Positions 1-13,018 of a stretch of DNA of 64,000 nucleotides are shown here, one piece after another. The position numbers and the translations under genes were made by a program. Position 1 is the stretch's first letter. Each line of letters starts with the position of its first letter. This DNA is from Cornus controversa. Its lineage: Eukaryota > Streptophyta > Magnoliopsida > Cornales > Cornaceae. Under the pieces are notes generated by a model that saw only the letters and a program-made list of their open reading frames with translations, ran no database searches and had not been told where the DNA came from. The DNA is taken from positions 77,958,533 to 78,022,532 of the forward strand of contig CM048845.1 of the NCBI GenBank assembly GCA_026545225.1, in the 5' to 3' direction.

Positions 1-1390
1 TTGACTGACACAATTATGACATGATTAATTAAATGTTGAGTTAAATGTGTTAAATTTCAAAACATAAACTCGATACGACTAATTAAATGAGTTAACCAGA
101 TTGACACAATTAAAGTCAACCCAAATTTGTTAATTTTTTTCCGTGGCAAATTTTGTCAACCCTACAAGGTGTACACCAAGAGTGTGATATGTTAGATAAA
201 AGTTACAAGTTTCATTCTTAGCTTTATTGAATGGACAAGGAATTCCTTTACTCTAAAATTGATTATTTTACACCTTGTAAATGTTAGATTCTTTTTTTAT
301 GTTATTTTTTTTTCTTTTTCTTTTCTTTTTGAATGTAGAACAAAACTCAATCCATTCAATACTTGTTCACCCTGGTAGAACAGTTATGGTACATCTTACA
401 TTACCTAGACAATAAAAATAGATTATATTTAATCATTTTAAGAGCATATGGTGTGCTAGTTCAAGTGATGGGAGAGGGAGAGTTTAAAAAGAAAAGTGGT
501 TCTGGGAGAGGCTCGCCACTTTGAGAGCTCCACGAAACAAATCTCCAACAAATTCTTGGTGTGAGAGGGGAAACTCTCTCCTCCCTCTCTCTATCTTTAC
601 AAAAGGTAGATAGTACCATAGGTTGAATTTTATGACCACTTTTTTTATTAGCCAAATCAGTCTATTGTGATAATGTGACTATTCATTTTTTACAAAATGG
701 AGAGCAAACAAACACAACTAATTATCTAGCATTAATGTTGTTTTTAATCTATATATATCTAGTTACTCTACCATTAAAATAATCATCTATAATTATTGGA
801 TGCTTGCATATGTTTGTGTGTGCACACAGATGCGCAAGACCTAGTTCCAAGAAAAAACTTTAATCTGTCAAGATTAATGATAACATAATATCACTAAAAA
901 TTAAATACTCACATATAGTGATAGGACCAATTAAAGTATATATATATATTTTTAATTACATGACAAAATATAATTGGTTGATAACACTGATGTCACGATA
1001 CTTTCAATGTAAATAAAATTTTCTCGTCCAGAATCTCACTTGTTGAAAATTCCAGAATCTCACTTGTTGAAAATTGATGTGAGCATAGAGAGACCAATCC
1101 CACTTAAATCAAGCTTTCATTATCCCAGGATTTGTTATTTTTTTTTTCTAAGTAATTACCATACTCGTGAAATGGGTAGTTTTAGGTTGTGGACATGGTC
1201 CCATCTGATTTAGTTCTGACCTAAACCAGGGTCAAATTGGTTCCCATAGTTTCATAAAAATTGATAATTATTGGAATCAAACCATACCATACCATACCAT
1301 ACCATAATGCACCCTGCTAGGTTAAAGTTGCATTTCATAACACATGTAGATGGAAAATAAAATACAAGAATTATCATATATACATATATG
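1..1390. other. intergenic, upstream of the H-protein gene
   Basis: No gene is recognisable here. Short open frames lack any family signature. Small repeats are present: a 24-bp unit is directly duplicated at 1028-1051 and 1052-1075, and a CATAC microsatellite runs at about 1281-1306. The rest is AT-rich spacer and presumably contains the promoter of the glycine decarboxylase H gene near its right end. Confidence 0.6.
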
Positions 1391-1392
1391 TG

Positions 1393-1400
1393 TATAAATA
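1393..1400 (+). promoter_or_regulatory. candidate TATA box of the GDC-H gene
   Basis: TATAAATA lies about 170 bp upstream of the H-protein ATG (1569), a usual distance for a plant gene with a leader of 100-140 nt. The region is AT-rich, so such a match can arise by chance. No transcription start is visible from sequence alone. Confidence 0.35.
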
Positions 1401-1568
1401 ATAAATATGCAATGGGTCTTTGAATTTAGGTCCTAGATTAGTAGGATTAGACTTTCGTTGCCAACCATCCATCCAAGATAATAAAATCAGAAAATGTATA
1501 TTTCACCTCCCTTTATTTGATACTTGCCTTTCGGGTTCCAGGCAGCAACTTCGAACTAAGGAGATAAT

Positions 1569-4500
1569 ATGGCATTGAGATTGTGGGCTGCTTCTACAGC
1601 CAATGCGCTAAGAGTCCCCTGTTCATCCAAAGCTCATCTAGCTCCTGCCTTTTCTCTCTCTAGATGCTTCTCTACTGGTACTATTCTCTTCAACTCTAAT
1701 GGGTGTGCTTCATACCTCTCTTTCCCTTCAAAAAAATGCTTTCTTTTTGTCTTTTTAATGGAAATGCGGAGGAAGAGTGATAATATGGAATTACGTTTGA
1801 TTTGCAGTTTTGGATGGGTTGAAATATGCATCCTCACATGAATGGGTGAAGCATGAGGGCCCAGTGGCTACAATTGGCATCACTGATCATGCTCAGGTTA
1901 TTTCTATTCTCTGTGCTTCCCATACTAAATCTGTATCTGTTGGACATTAGAGAAGGTATTTGTGAAAATGTTTCTGTGATTGCCATTCTTTCATTAGAAT
2001 ATTGAGCCAAATGAAATTTACCTTGTTATACTTACTGCAACTGCTTTTGTCATTGTATTTTGAGATACCTCTCATGAGATGGGGTTAGCTAAGAATGGCC
2101 TTAAGGTACAATTACGTCAGTGACGTGCAATGTGTTCTGTCCCACATCGGGTATGTTCTCGGTGGCCTTGGGGGTTTAATAAAATGGGTACAGGGATGAC
2201 CAGAGGCGGAGGGAGCATGTGCCCCTGGGCACATGCCCCCTCATTTTTTTTTTTTTTTATGTATATTTTTCTGAAATTTCACGAATGCCCCAGGAGAACA
2301 ACATCAGCCCATTCTCTTTCCTTGCGCAAAAGAATCCAACATCAAAATACAATTCTTCACAAAAGAATCCAGCTCATTCTCACTCTTCAGCATGCTCCAT
2401 TCGTCCTGACTTTTTAATTTCTTCTGTCTTCTTTCATTTTTTGTAAGTATTTATCTCTCTAATACTACTCCTTGATTGACATATTATTAATGTAGCTTAA
2501 CATCACAACTTTAGTAGAGTTAGCTTGGTATATTAGCACACTCGAACCTACAACTTTAGTCTTGTTGTTTGACATGGATAAGCAATATAAAACATTAATT
2601 TACCACTTCTGAAATACTTGCAGTGGGGTATTATTATTATTATTGGTGTAAAATACTTCTGATATAGCTGTTATGTGATAGTATTATTGATGTCATGATT
2701 GGTGCTTTAATTGAAACTACAATAAGTGAGATTTTTGTGTGCGCGTTACATATGGTGCCTTAGATTAATATGTTGATGGATTGTGATCAATTATATATGC
2801 AAAAGGAATTAGTAAATTAGGATTGAAAAAATAGTGATTTTGTTATGATTTTATTTTCTTGTTTGCCTTTTGATGTGAAAAATCTATATTTGTCATGTTA
2901 GTTTTTTTTTTTTTCCCTATTAGATCATATCGGAATGTAGTGATTTTGACTGCTCCTTTCTGTTGTAGAATCAGCCCACTTTGACAGTGGTACGTTATAC
3001 TACAATGTGAGTTAGGAGAACTATTGAACGGTGATCTTGGGGTTAATAAATGGGCGTGGAGAACCTCACAAGTGACTATTTCTTTTTGGATGTGGAACTG
3101 ACAATTAGCCCAAAACAAATGTGAAATCATTTATATAGGTCTACATATATCATTATTTTATTATAATGCTTTTATACATTTATGTTCTTAGTATTTACTA
3201 TAATGATTTTATATATTTATGTTCTCAGTATCTTTTGTTTTCTTTTTATCAGTTGGACTCTGGACTTAATTCACTAAAATCAGTATGTTGTAGCCACAAA
3301 TTACCTGACTGGAGGTAGGGGTCATGAAACATAATGGAAGGGTTTAGATTTACATTATTTAAGTCTCTTGTCCATATTTTCTAGGGCTGCAAATGAACCG
3401 AGCCAAGCCGAGCCGAGCTTGAGCTTGTTCGGGCTTGTTTATTTGTGGGCTCGCTCGGGCTCGTGATGAGCTCGAAAAGCTGAGCTCGGGCTCGTCATTA
3501 TTTTGAGAAGCTCGGGCTTGGCTCGTTTAATAAAAAAAATTCGTTCCAACTCATGTTCAAGATCGTTTTAACTCGTTCATGAATGTAAATGAGCATACAC
3601 AAGTCTACGTTCATGAAGATGTTCACGAGCTTATGAGCCCTAGACGAGCTCTATACGAGCTTTGTTCACAAACATAAACGAGCCTAAAACGAGCTCATGT
3701 TCACGAGCCGAGCCCAATACTACTCGGGATCGGCTTGTTTATTAAACGAGCCTAAAAAATGAACTCGAGCTCGGCTCGTTTGCTTAACGAACAAGCCTGA
3801 GCCGAGCCCCTAACGAGCCGACCCGAGCCTGTTCGCTAACAACTCGGTTCATTTGCAACCCCAATTACTTTACAATTACTAAAAAGAATTTAAAACATTG
3901 AACATATTCACAAGAAAATGTATAAAGAGTCTGGGATGCCAAGCATGAGAGACAAACTCGAGCATGAAGACTACCAAAATAATGTCAAAACTTGGGTTTG
4001 TACTTTGTACCCATCAATCCCTTCAATATCCTCAATTAACAGTGACCAACAATGGGTAGTTTATTTATTTATTTGCTTCGACATTTTATGTATCTTGAAA
4101 GACAAGGACTTAGTATGTCTGTATTTGCTTGTATAATCCATTCTCAATATTCCCTGTTTGTTATTGTCCATTTTGTTAAAGTAAAATCCAATGGGGTGAC
4201 TAAAACATTTTTAAAATGTTAAAGCCAAGAATGAAAAATCAGACTGCCCTAATTTTGGTTAATATATTTTCATACTATATGCACAAACTATTATTTGAAA
4301 AGAGATTAAACAATTCACTTTTTTTTTTTTTTAAAGTTTCTTTTTCCCACCTCTTCTGCAAGTCTCGAAACCTTGCCTTGCGGCTTAGGAATAAAGACCC
4401 AAGATCACCATGACAAAGGTAGACCAGTTAAAGCTTTATTTGTACACATGACTAAACAAATCTATATGATGACTATTGGATAAGCCACCATGTGGGATGC

Positions 4501-5502
4501 GTGAACTTGCTTTGGCTTTATTTTTGTTTCTTCATTGACTGGTGGCTATGGAGCTTCTTTGATGTTATTTCCCCCCTTGAATATCTGTAATTTTTCACTT
4601 GTTAATGCATACTTACCAAAAAAAAAAATTGCACATAGCATTTCTAGTTATGACGTTCTTATAATTTACTTTCAAGCTTTAATTGCGCATTCACATTTGA
4701 AAGTGAACTGTATAAATTGGTTTTCTTTCATAGGACTAGTTTAATTGCTTTCTCACATTTCAAATTGAACTGTACAGATTGGTTTTTCTTTTACAGGACC
4801 ATCTTGGAGAAGTAGTATTTGTGGAGCTGCCAGAGCCCGGAGGCTTAGTTTCAAAAGAGGGCAGCTTTGGAGCTGTGGAAAGTGTAAAAGCAACCAGTGA
4901 TGTTAATTCCCCGATCTCAGGCGAGATTGTTGAGGTTAACTCAAAGCTTAGTGAATCACCTGGTTTGGTAAATATCACACTCCCAACCCAGTTGTTTGCT
5001 CTTTATACTCTGTTTGGTTGCTGAAAAATAATAGAAAATTGAAATAAAGGAGACCATTTCAAAACTAAAATGTAACGACTTCATTTCTGATTTGGCTCGG
5101 GTTGATAAGCTAAGAAGCATCCTAAGATCATATGAAAAACCAAGATACCCAAGTTTTGCTTGTGATTGGCTAGGTTAGAGTCTGGTTCATGATCAGTTTG
5201 GTAGATAATTGAGTCAAACTTGATCTATTGTAAAACTCCTTCATTGAGCCAAACTTGAGTTTGACTCAATTTGACTGGGCACTACTCATTTACTATTCTA
5301 CTTTATCTAGTTCAACAACCAAATGAAGCATTTTTTTCTTGGGTTTCTAACTTAGTTACAATTTGTAATGAAGATCAATTCAAGTCCGTATGAAGAAGGA
5401 TGGATGATCAAAGTGAAGCCTAGCAGTCCATCAGAATTGGAGTCCTTGATGGACCCAAAGGGGTATACGAAATTCTGTGAAGAAGAAGATGCCAGCCATT
5501 AG
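1569..5502 (+). CDS. GDCH: glycine decarboxylase complex H protein, mitochondrial (4 exons)
   Basis: Lipoyl carrier of the mitochondrial glycine cleavage system: it shuttles the aminomethyl group between the P, T and L proteins during photorespiration. Exons read as 1569-1677, 1808-1896, 4797-4967 and 5374-5502, all with GT-AG introns and matching phases, giving 165 aa, the usual precursor length. Exon 1 encodes an Arg/Ser-rich mitochondrial presequence (about residues 1-34). The mature domain begins near [23 protein letters not shown] starts exon 3, and the lipoylated lysine is Lys97 in [12 protein letters not shown]. The C-terminus ends FCEEEDASH. Intron 2 is 2.9 kb and carries repeat DNA, including an inverted-end element at 3384-3862. 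No coding lesion is visible, so the gene looks functional. Family knowledge is of pea and Arabidopsis H proteins. Confidence 0.97.
2195..2440. repeat. probable transposon remnant in GDCH intron 2
   Basis: The motif CAGAGGCGGAGGGAGC, followed by a GC-rich inverted word (TGCCCCTGGGCA) and a T-tract, resembles the ends of common plant non-autonomous elements that start CAGGGGCGGAGCC; one with a clear TSD is seen at 61451-62475. No matching right end or TSD was found. The open frames here (95 and 75 aa) have no family signature. Confidence 0.35.
3384..3862. mobile_element. non-autonomous inverted-end element in GDCH intron 2
   Basis: About 480 bp start with GGGCTGCAAATGAACCGAG and end with its near reverse complement (CTCGGTTCATTTGCAACCCC). 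The interior is a dense set of GAGCTCG/CGAGCC words in both orientations, so the arms pair over much of their length. I recognise this as a common plant repeat type lacking coding capacity. No clear TSD was found. It lies in the sense intron and has no splice consequence that I can see. Confidence 0.7.
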
Positions 5503-7234
5503 AATTAGAACGAGTTACCAAATTCACTTTGGGCTAACTGGTTTTGAAGGTTAGTACCCTTTGAGAATTTGTTGTCAATTAATTAAGAAATGCTGGCTCT
5601 GACTGTTTAATATGCTTCTGTATCTCTGTCTCTCTTCCATTTCCCCTCTTTTGTATTTATGATGCTTCATGTAATTGAGACCCATTTTGCCTTTCACTTT
5701 CCATATCTTCTATTTTCAGATTTCTTTCTGTTTTATTTGGCAAAAGTTCTCAATTATGATATTTTTAGAGTTTTCAAGCGTTTGCCTTCAAAGCAATTAG
5801 TGCCATAGCTCGCATGAAGTAGAGAACTATCATACTAGAATATAAGGGGGTACTTAAAATTGTGGTCAAGAATTTTTACTTATAAAAAAAATAAAAATTG
5901 TGGTGAAGAATTTTTAGATTCATTTTAGGCAACTTAGGATTACAGAAAATCTAGAATGTTTTTGAACAGAAGTAAAGCAACCACATAGGTCATGTGCTTT
6001 CTTTGTGTTCGATAAATGTTGAAAATTACTTGTGTACTAATGTTGAGAACATGACATCAAGTTTGACAATTTATAAAAGTAGACCTGTCTAAATGTTAAT
6101 CATGAACTAGCAGACTATTTCATCGATCTTAGGCCTCTTTTACCCCTTATTTTTGGTTTCTACAGATTTCCCTGTAGGTTCACCTTTTGGAATCTAACTG
6201 CTCCATTGGTGTAAAGTCTCTTTTCTTAATGTACTACTATAATCCAGGATTTTAATAGGAATTTTTGCACTTGGAAATGTTGCAGAAATTTTTACTTTTT
6301 TTCTGGCAAAGTGAGCAATGCTAGCCAAGAAAGAAACAGTAACCATCATTATTTTCCTATGGTGAATTTTTTATTATTGCATTTCATTTGTACTTTTGAA
6401 TTTTATGCAAAACATAATGAAATGAGCTCGTTTTCATTGGACAACCAAATACTGCCAATGACATTGTTATATTCAAATAAATTGTAATTTTTATGTAATA
6501 TGTACACAAGGGTGGAGCTAACCGTCCAATTTTTTTTTTTCAAAGTTCTTATTTATGGCCTCTAATCTCTAAATAGTGAGAATTTTAACTTGTGGTCCCC
6601 AAAACTCATAGAAAATTTCAATTGCAACCCCCTCCCCCCAAATTTTTTAAAACACTTGGTTATTGGCCCCAAAAATATTGAGTTTCGAAAAGAACATTAC
6701 TTGTGTTGTCTCAAAACTCATAGAAAATTTCAACTTGAACCTTTTCAACTTTACTTTTGAAATACCAAATATTGTAAAACAAAAAGTGAGTTCATTATTA
6801 TGGTAGTCCTTGCTGCAACAAATCACTACTTCTATACTTGTTCACATTTACATACACCAATGTCTCCTCATGTTCAATTAAAATACTTGAACCTTTCCTT
6901 CCAGACATTTTGGTTGTATGACATTTACAAGAATAATATCTAGAATTATATGCTGCTTCATATTTACCTCTTCTCTTTTTATCTTTAACTTTCATTTTCT
7001 CTTCTCTATCTTTTTTTCTTTCTCATATTATTGATCTATATATTTAGGTTGCATTTTTCTGTTATTTTTAATTGTATTTTCCTCAATATATATATTAAGA
7101 CTAATATAAAAAGAAAAATATATTATAATTGATTTATAGGTTTTTCAAATTATAATTACACAGTACTAGTTTCTCCCCTCTATATATACATGAGTTATGT
7201 TCAGAGAAAAGAAGGGAAATGTCCTTAAATAAGT
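5503..7234. other. intergenic between convergent GDCH and CYP88 genes
   Basis: The 3' ends of the two genes face each other across 1.7 kb. It contains the two 3' UTRs and AT-rich DNA. At about 6505-6780 a stretch beginning GGGTGGAGCTAACCGTCC and containing C-rich runs with the repeated phrase AACTCATAGAAAATTTCAA looks like a decayed transposon. No additional gene was recognised. Confidence 0.55.
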
Positions 7235-10200
7235 TTATCTGGATGATGGTGAGAGCTTCTTGATTCTTGCAAGGCAATTATCAGCAGGCCTTGTAATCGG
7301 TAAGTATTTCACTCTACATCCCGGATTAAGTCGCTCAAGCCTGCACATGAAGAATTGGATTATAATACTTCAGTTAATATCATTAAGAAAACTATGCTTA
7401 GGGTTCCACATTATTATACATTCAGGAGGAGTTTGTATGTTTTGTGCACACACGTATGCATGACTTTTTCTTTCTATTGTGAGGGTGGTGAGAGAGAGTT
7501 GTTCAAAAGTCAGTTTATTACATCCTTTGCTTGTATAGACCACTTTAAAATTTTATTTCCACAGAACTAGAGCTTTTATGGTCCCTCCTATGTTTGCATT
7601 CCATCATTTTTTTCCCCATTATTAAGTGGGTATGGGTAGCAGTTCATATTATATTAAATTTCCCATCATCTATAGTTGTTTTCATTTAGAAGATAGAACA
7701 GAAAACCACAATAAGAACTGAAAAGTGAAACTCACTTGTAGTTGAGGAGAAAGTAGTGAAGAAACACAGAAACTTCAAGCTTGGCCAAATCTAGTCCAGG
7801 GCACAACCTGCTTCCTGCTCCAAAGGGAATGTAGGCTCCTGGTCTGATTTTATGATCCTACATATAGTTCAACCATATAAATTGAAAGATCACTCTCATG
7901 CTCAAAATGCTTATGCACACACATATATGCATGATGACACATTTTGCGGTGCATTCCAATGAGCCCATTTTAACTCACAGAGATCCATTCCCAATCAGAA
8001 ATGGGCCAACGATCAATACGAGCCACCTTTACTTGTGATATACATTGATTTTTGGCCAAATTCCATCGTTGAAGGTTTCATATTTGCATTTTTTAGTGTT
8101 ATACGTAGTCATCCGAATTTTTCAGAATTCTTGTTGGAGGTTGACACAGACTCGAATTTTCTGAATTTTTGGTACTTATCTTAGTTTAGCCATTGGTACT
8201 TAACACTAAATTAAACTTGTAGTATTTAACATATGATCATTATTCATAAATAATAGACCAGATTATTTCTTTCTGAACGTTGTTGATTCAAAGTTATTCC
8301 TTCGTGGATTCAAAGATGTTTCGTTTGTGAACTTTCGTATCTTCCGTTTTGTCATGTGCACACAAGTACACTCATGTATATTCATGAAAGAAAAAAAAAT
8401 GCTTGTTTCTAGCTGCAAAAATAGTTTGGTAATGCTTGTTTCCAGCTACAAAAATAGTTTGGTAATCTTACTTTCCATCTAGAAGGATTAAACTCTTTTG
8501 GGTTGCAGAAATTTTCGGGATCTACATGAACATTCCTGATCCAAGCCAAAACCTTCCATCCCTTGGGTATGATGTAACCTTGAAAAATCAATAGGTTTAT
8601 TTCAATAGATCATAATAACAGAGAGAAGAGGGAAAATAAAGAAATTTAAGTGTTGACAAGGGACTAACCATTAATGTTGACATCCGCTTTTGCTTCTCGA
8701 AATAGTGTAAATGAGATATTAGCCAAGCGCAGTGTTTCATCAATTACCTTTAAAACAAAGATGTGTTACTTGTCATAAACATTTTTACTTGTTTTGAAAT
8801 ATAATGTCAAAGAAAATGTCATGGAAGCTACAAGCTTTGAAAGAGGAAGCTTGAAATGTTTGTAGACTTGCCTTGGACAAGTATTCCATTTGTCTAATTT
8901 CTTTAAGGCTCAGTCTGCTCTCTGTGGATGGTCTTCTCTTTACAATCTCATCTTGCTCCTCCTGAGAAAAACCAAGTTTAGGAAAAATGGCTTGAAAGGT
9001 GAACCATCAACTAAGTAGAGTAACCTTAATAGATATATACTAATCATTTGCTTTGTAGCAAGTCTTAAAGACCTTCGGTATCTGGAAGCATTTTCCAACA
9101 ACAGTTACTCTAGGGCTAGTTAAACAACCGTTTTTTTTCTGCGTTTTTGTTTTCATTTAAAATAGAAATAATGTTTTTGTTGTGGAGTGTGTTCATTTCT
9201 GATTAAAAACATATTTGGTAATGTAAAATTTGTTGCAAGATTTTGAAAGCAAAAACAAAAAAATATGTTTGGTAAAAAAGTGTTGCATAAAAGCATTTTT
9301 TTTGTAATTTCATCACTACGGTGCAAAAATATTAGAAAACACCAATTTGGTTTAATATTTGAGCCTCTTTTCGACAACAAACACAGTACTATTTAAATGA
9401 CAATAACCGGTTACTGGTGTTTTGCTTCGCTACAGTACACTATTTGCAACACAAAACACACAATAAGAGCAACTTTCGAAGAGTAGTGTTATATAAGTCA
9501 ATTTGGCATGGGGTGACCACTCACACGTCTACTCTACTGGGCCAACCACACAATGGTGGGTTCTAGTCACGTGTGAATATGACAAACTAGAAGGCACGGA
9601 CATTTCGTATAGGGGTGTCGTGCCCGTGTCGGACACTCGGACACTTCGCGAACACTCGGACACGTGTCGGACACTCCATAGAAGTGTCCTGAAATTTTTT
9701 TTTTTAGGACACGGCAAGGACACGCGAGGGACACGGCGGGGTACATTTTGTAATTTTTAAAAGTGCAAAAAAACCCCTGAACTTTTCCAAAGTTACAAAA
9801 AGACCCCTTTCAACTATTTTTTTGAGCATTTCAGCCCCTCATCTTTTAAAAGTTGACATCTTGACCCCTTAAAATAACTATAATGACATATATACTATTT
9901 AATATGACTATTATGCCCTTTTCTATATAAATATAGTATTTTCTAAAATAAAAAATTTTAAAAATAAAAAATAGTTAGATAAAATTCCTAAATAATAAAT
10001 TTAGAAACAAAAAAATAAAAAAGCCAATAGAATTTTATTTAACATAAAGTAATGTTGGTTTATTTGGTATTTTGTATTTAAATTTATTTGTTTGTTATTA
10101 GAAAAATGAGTAATATACAAGATTTTAGTAGTGGGTTTTAATATAATGAACATCATTTTTGAAAATACATTAATTGCTTAATAACAAATTGAAGTATTTG

Positions 10201-12986
10201 TGTGATTTATTATTTTTTTATTGTTAGATTTATGGTATGGTAGATATTGGTTAACTTGTTGAATATATATTAATATACTATTTCATAGCCGTATCCCCGC
10301 CGTGTCGTGTCCTGTTTTTTTGAAATTTGTCGTGTCACCGTGTCCGTCTCGTGTCGTACCCGTGTCCCGTGTCCGTGTCGATGCTTCATAGATGACAAAT
10401 AACATGACAAAGAACTCCCATAATACTATTAGAAAAACTTGAAGTTCTATTGTTTTTTTTAAAAGATAACAAGACTATCACTCTAAACACGTCGTGAACT
10501 TAGTCGCTTGATGGTGTGAAAATCATAGTAATTATAAATTGCAATTATGAATCATAAACATATTTTCTAATAATTATGAATCAGAAGTAATATGCCAACC
10601 TTGGCTTTCTGCAGAAAATGTGGTTGTTCTTGCAAGAAGATGATTGCCCATGTTGCAGTATGGGCAGAAGATTCATGACCAGCAAGCAAGAAAATAATTA
10701 TCAAGTCTATGATCTCCTCATCACTTAATTTTCGACCATCCTCATCTTCACTTTCCATCATTAAATCCATCATATCTTTCTTTACCTTTCTTTGATTACT
10801 TCTCATCATCAACCTCCTTTTATCCACAATAGCTTCAACTTTCTTTATCAAATTCTTCCGAGCCTGAGACCCAAAGGACCAGAAAACAATAACAAATACA
10901 GCTGTCAATATTTTCTCTATATATTAAATATCATTATCAAGTGATCATACTCCTACTTTTTTATTTTTAGAAATTATTGTTTGAAAATTGGAGTTTAAAG
11001 AAAAATTCCATTTTCAGACAACAAATTTTTTTTTTCAAAACTCTTATAAACTACTTTCAAAGACTACACTAAATAAGCTCTTTTACTGTTGTGTTATTTT
11101 GTTTAAGCGGTTGTTTTCATACTTTAATTTATGTCCTCATACTTGTCCGTTTGAACTTTTTCATTACACTTACAACAGTTCCATTACTAGGTGCTTTAAT
11201 AATTATTTTATGATTAAAATTAAGAAACTTCTATTAATGTATAAAACAGAATTTACGCAAAAACAATTAATATTTGGTCATATTATGATATTGATTTGTG
11301 ACACTGTTTCACATGTGAAGATGCAAATTGACAAATTAGTAAACAAATATAGAGAGACAACAAAGTAGGTCAATAATCAAATATCTTCGGAAACAAAAAT
11401 TCTAATCATATCATATCATTTACCAATTTTTATTTAATGAGATAAATCACCGAATAGTCTAAGCTGTTAACCAATAAAAATAATAATGCACATCTAACAT
11501 GTCACATCCTTTACCAACTTTTATTTAATAAGATAATCATATTAGGATAAAATAAGAACATTTATTTTGAGAATAAAAGAGTCATACTCAAAATCTTAAT
11601 CCGAATTATAAATCTTTTAACTTGAAATCTTAATCCGAATTATAAATCCGAATTCAACTCGAGTTAACAAAAAATGATGGATTGAGTTCGACTTGTACCT
11701 CCAACCGGCCTTTGCAGTCCTAAAAACCAATCAACAATCAATTCTAAAAAACTTTACCTTGAGTGCTTTGTGATGAGCAAATCCAGGTAGATTGATGGTC
11801 ATGGCCTTTAGTCCATGACTTAGCAGAGTATACTCCTCTTCCATAGCCTCCATTGATTTAGGATCAAACTCGCTGCCCATAATGATGTTCATAATAACCT
11901 TGAATGCTATCTTCCTCATCTCAGTCAAGAACTCGACCGGCCGATCCCGGCGAGCCCATTCATCAAATGCAGCTATGGCAATGTCTTCTATACAATCAAT
12001 ATATACTAATAATGCCTCGTGACCTTTGATAGGAACTGCTGTTAGCCTCCTGAGACGTTTGTGTTCTTCATGGGAAATGCCATGCAGTCCTTTCTTTCCC
12101 ATTATTTTTGTGACTGATTTAGGCCAACCGGGTCCGAAATGTTCATCATCCATCAAAAGTCGCCGGCATGTATCCGGCGTTGTCACGATGATGGTTGGGC
12201 TTCCGAATATGAAGGCCCTGTAAACCCCAGCTTTACCGTATCTGCATTTTTAGTAAAAAAAAAATATTGGGTAAATTACACCTACTTTATTTCTTATTTA
12301 TCAAAATTACAATATATACTTAAAATTTTATCTTTTTTAAATGGCATTGTTCTTATAAGTGACAACAATATTGCATTATGTGACACTCCGAATTGAAAAA
12401 ACACTAAATCTTATCGAATAACACCTATGTTTGATGGGGGGAGATCAATTTAACTATTGAAACATTAGAAGAAGAAGACGTCCATGCAAGTGTGACAAAG
12501 CTCACGATCATTGAATGTAATTTACACAAGACTTCGTGTTGTGACTTTGAAACAAGGGGTGTAACTCGGGGTTGAAGAAACCCAAGTCCAACTTAAGTTA
12601 TAAGAGCTTAAATTCAAATTTAACATGCTCCAACTCGCATTCAAAATTTTGAACTCAAAAGTAGAATTTGAATTCAAGTTAGGCACCAATTAGTTTAACA
12701 TGCTCCAACTCTCCGGCCTAAGTCCAACCCACGTTCAAAATTTTGAACTCAAAAATAGAATTTGAATTCAAGTTATGGTCAAGTGGGTGACACCTCAATT
12801 CAAACTTATGAACTCAACCTTAACTAAGTCAAGATTGAAATAATTTAACCCAATTTCAATCATAATTTTAAAAATAGTTAATTAAATCTGTGAAAAATTA
12901 AACAGTACTCTAGTTTGATTTGGATTGGGTGCCCAAGTTGCATCACAACCCAAAATCATAAACTATGGAATGCCTACGCACACATA

Positions 12987-13018
<32 letters not shown>

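Noticed and set aside
10988..11368. 126-aa open frame on the plus strand
   Set aside because: Lies in an intron of the minus-strand P450, is Lys/Phe/Tyr/Asn-rich as expected of AT-rich DNA, and has no motif.
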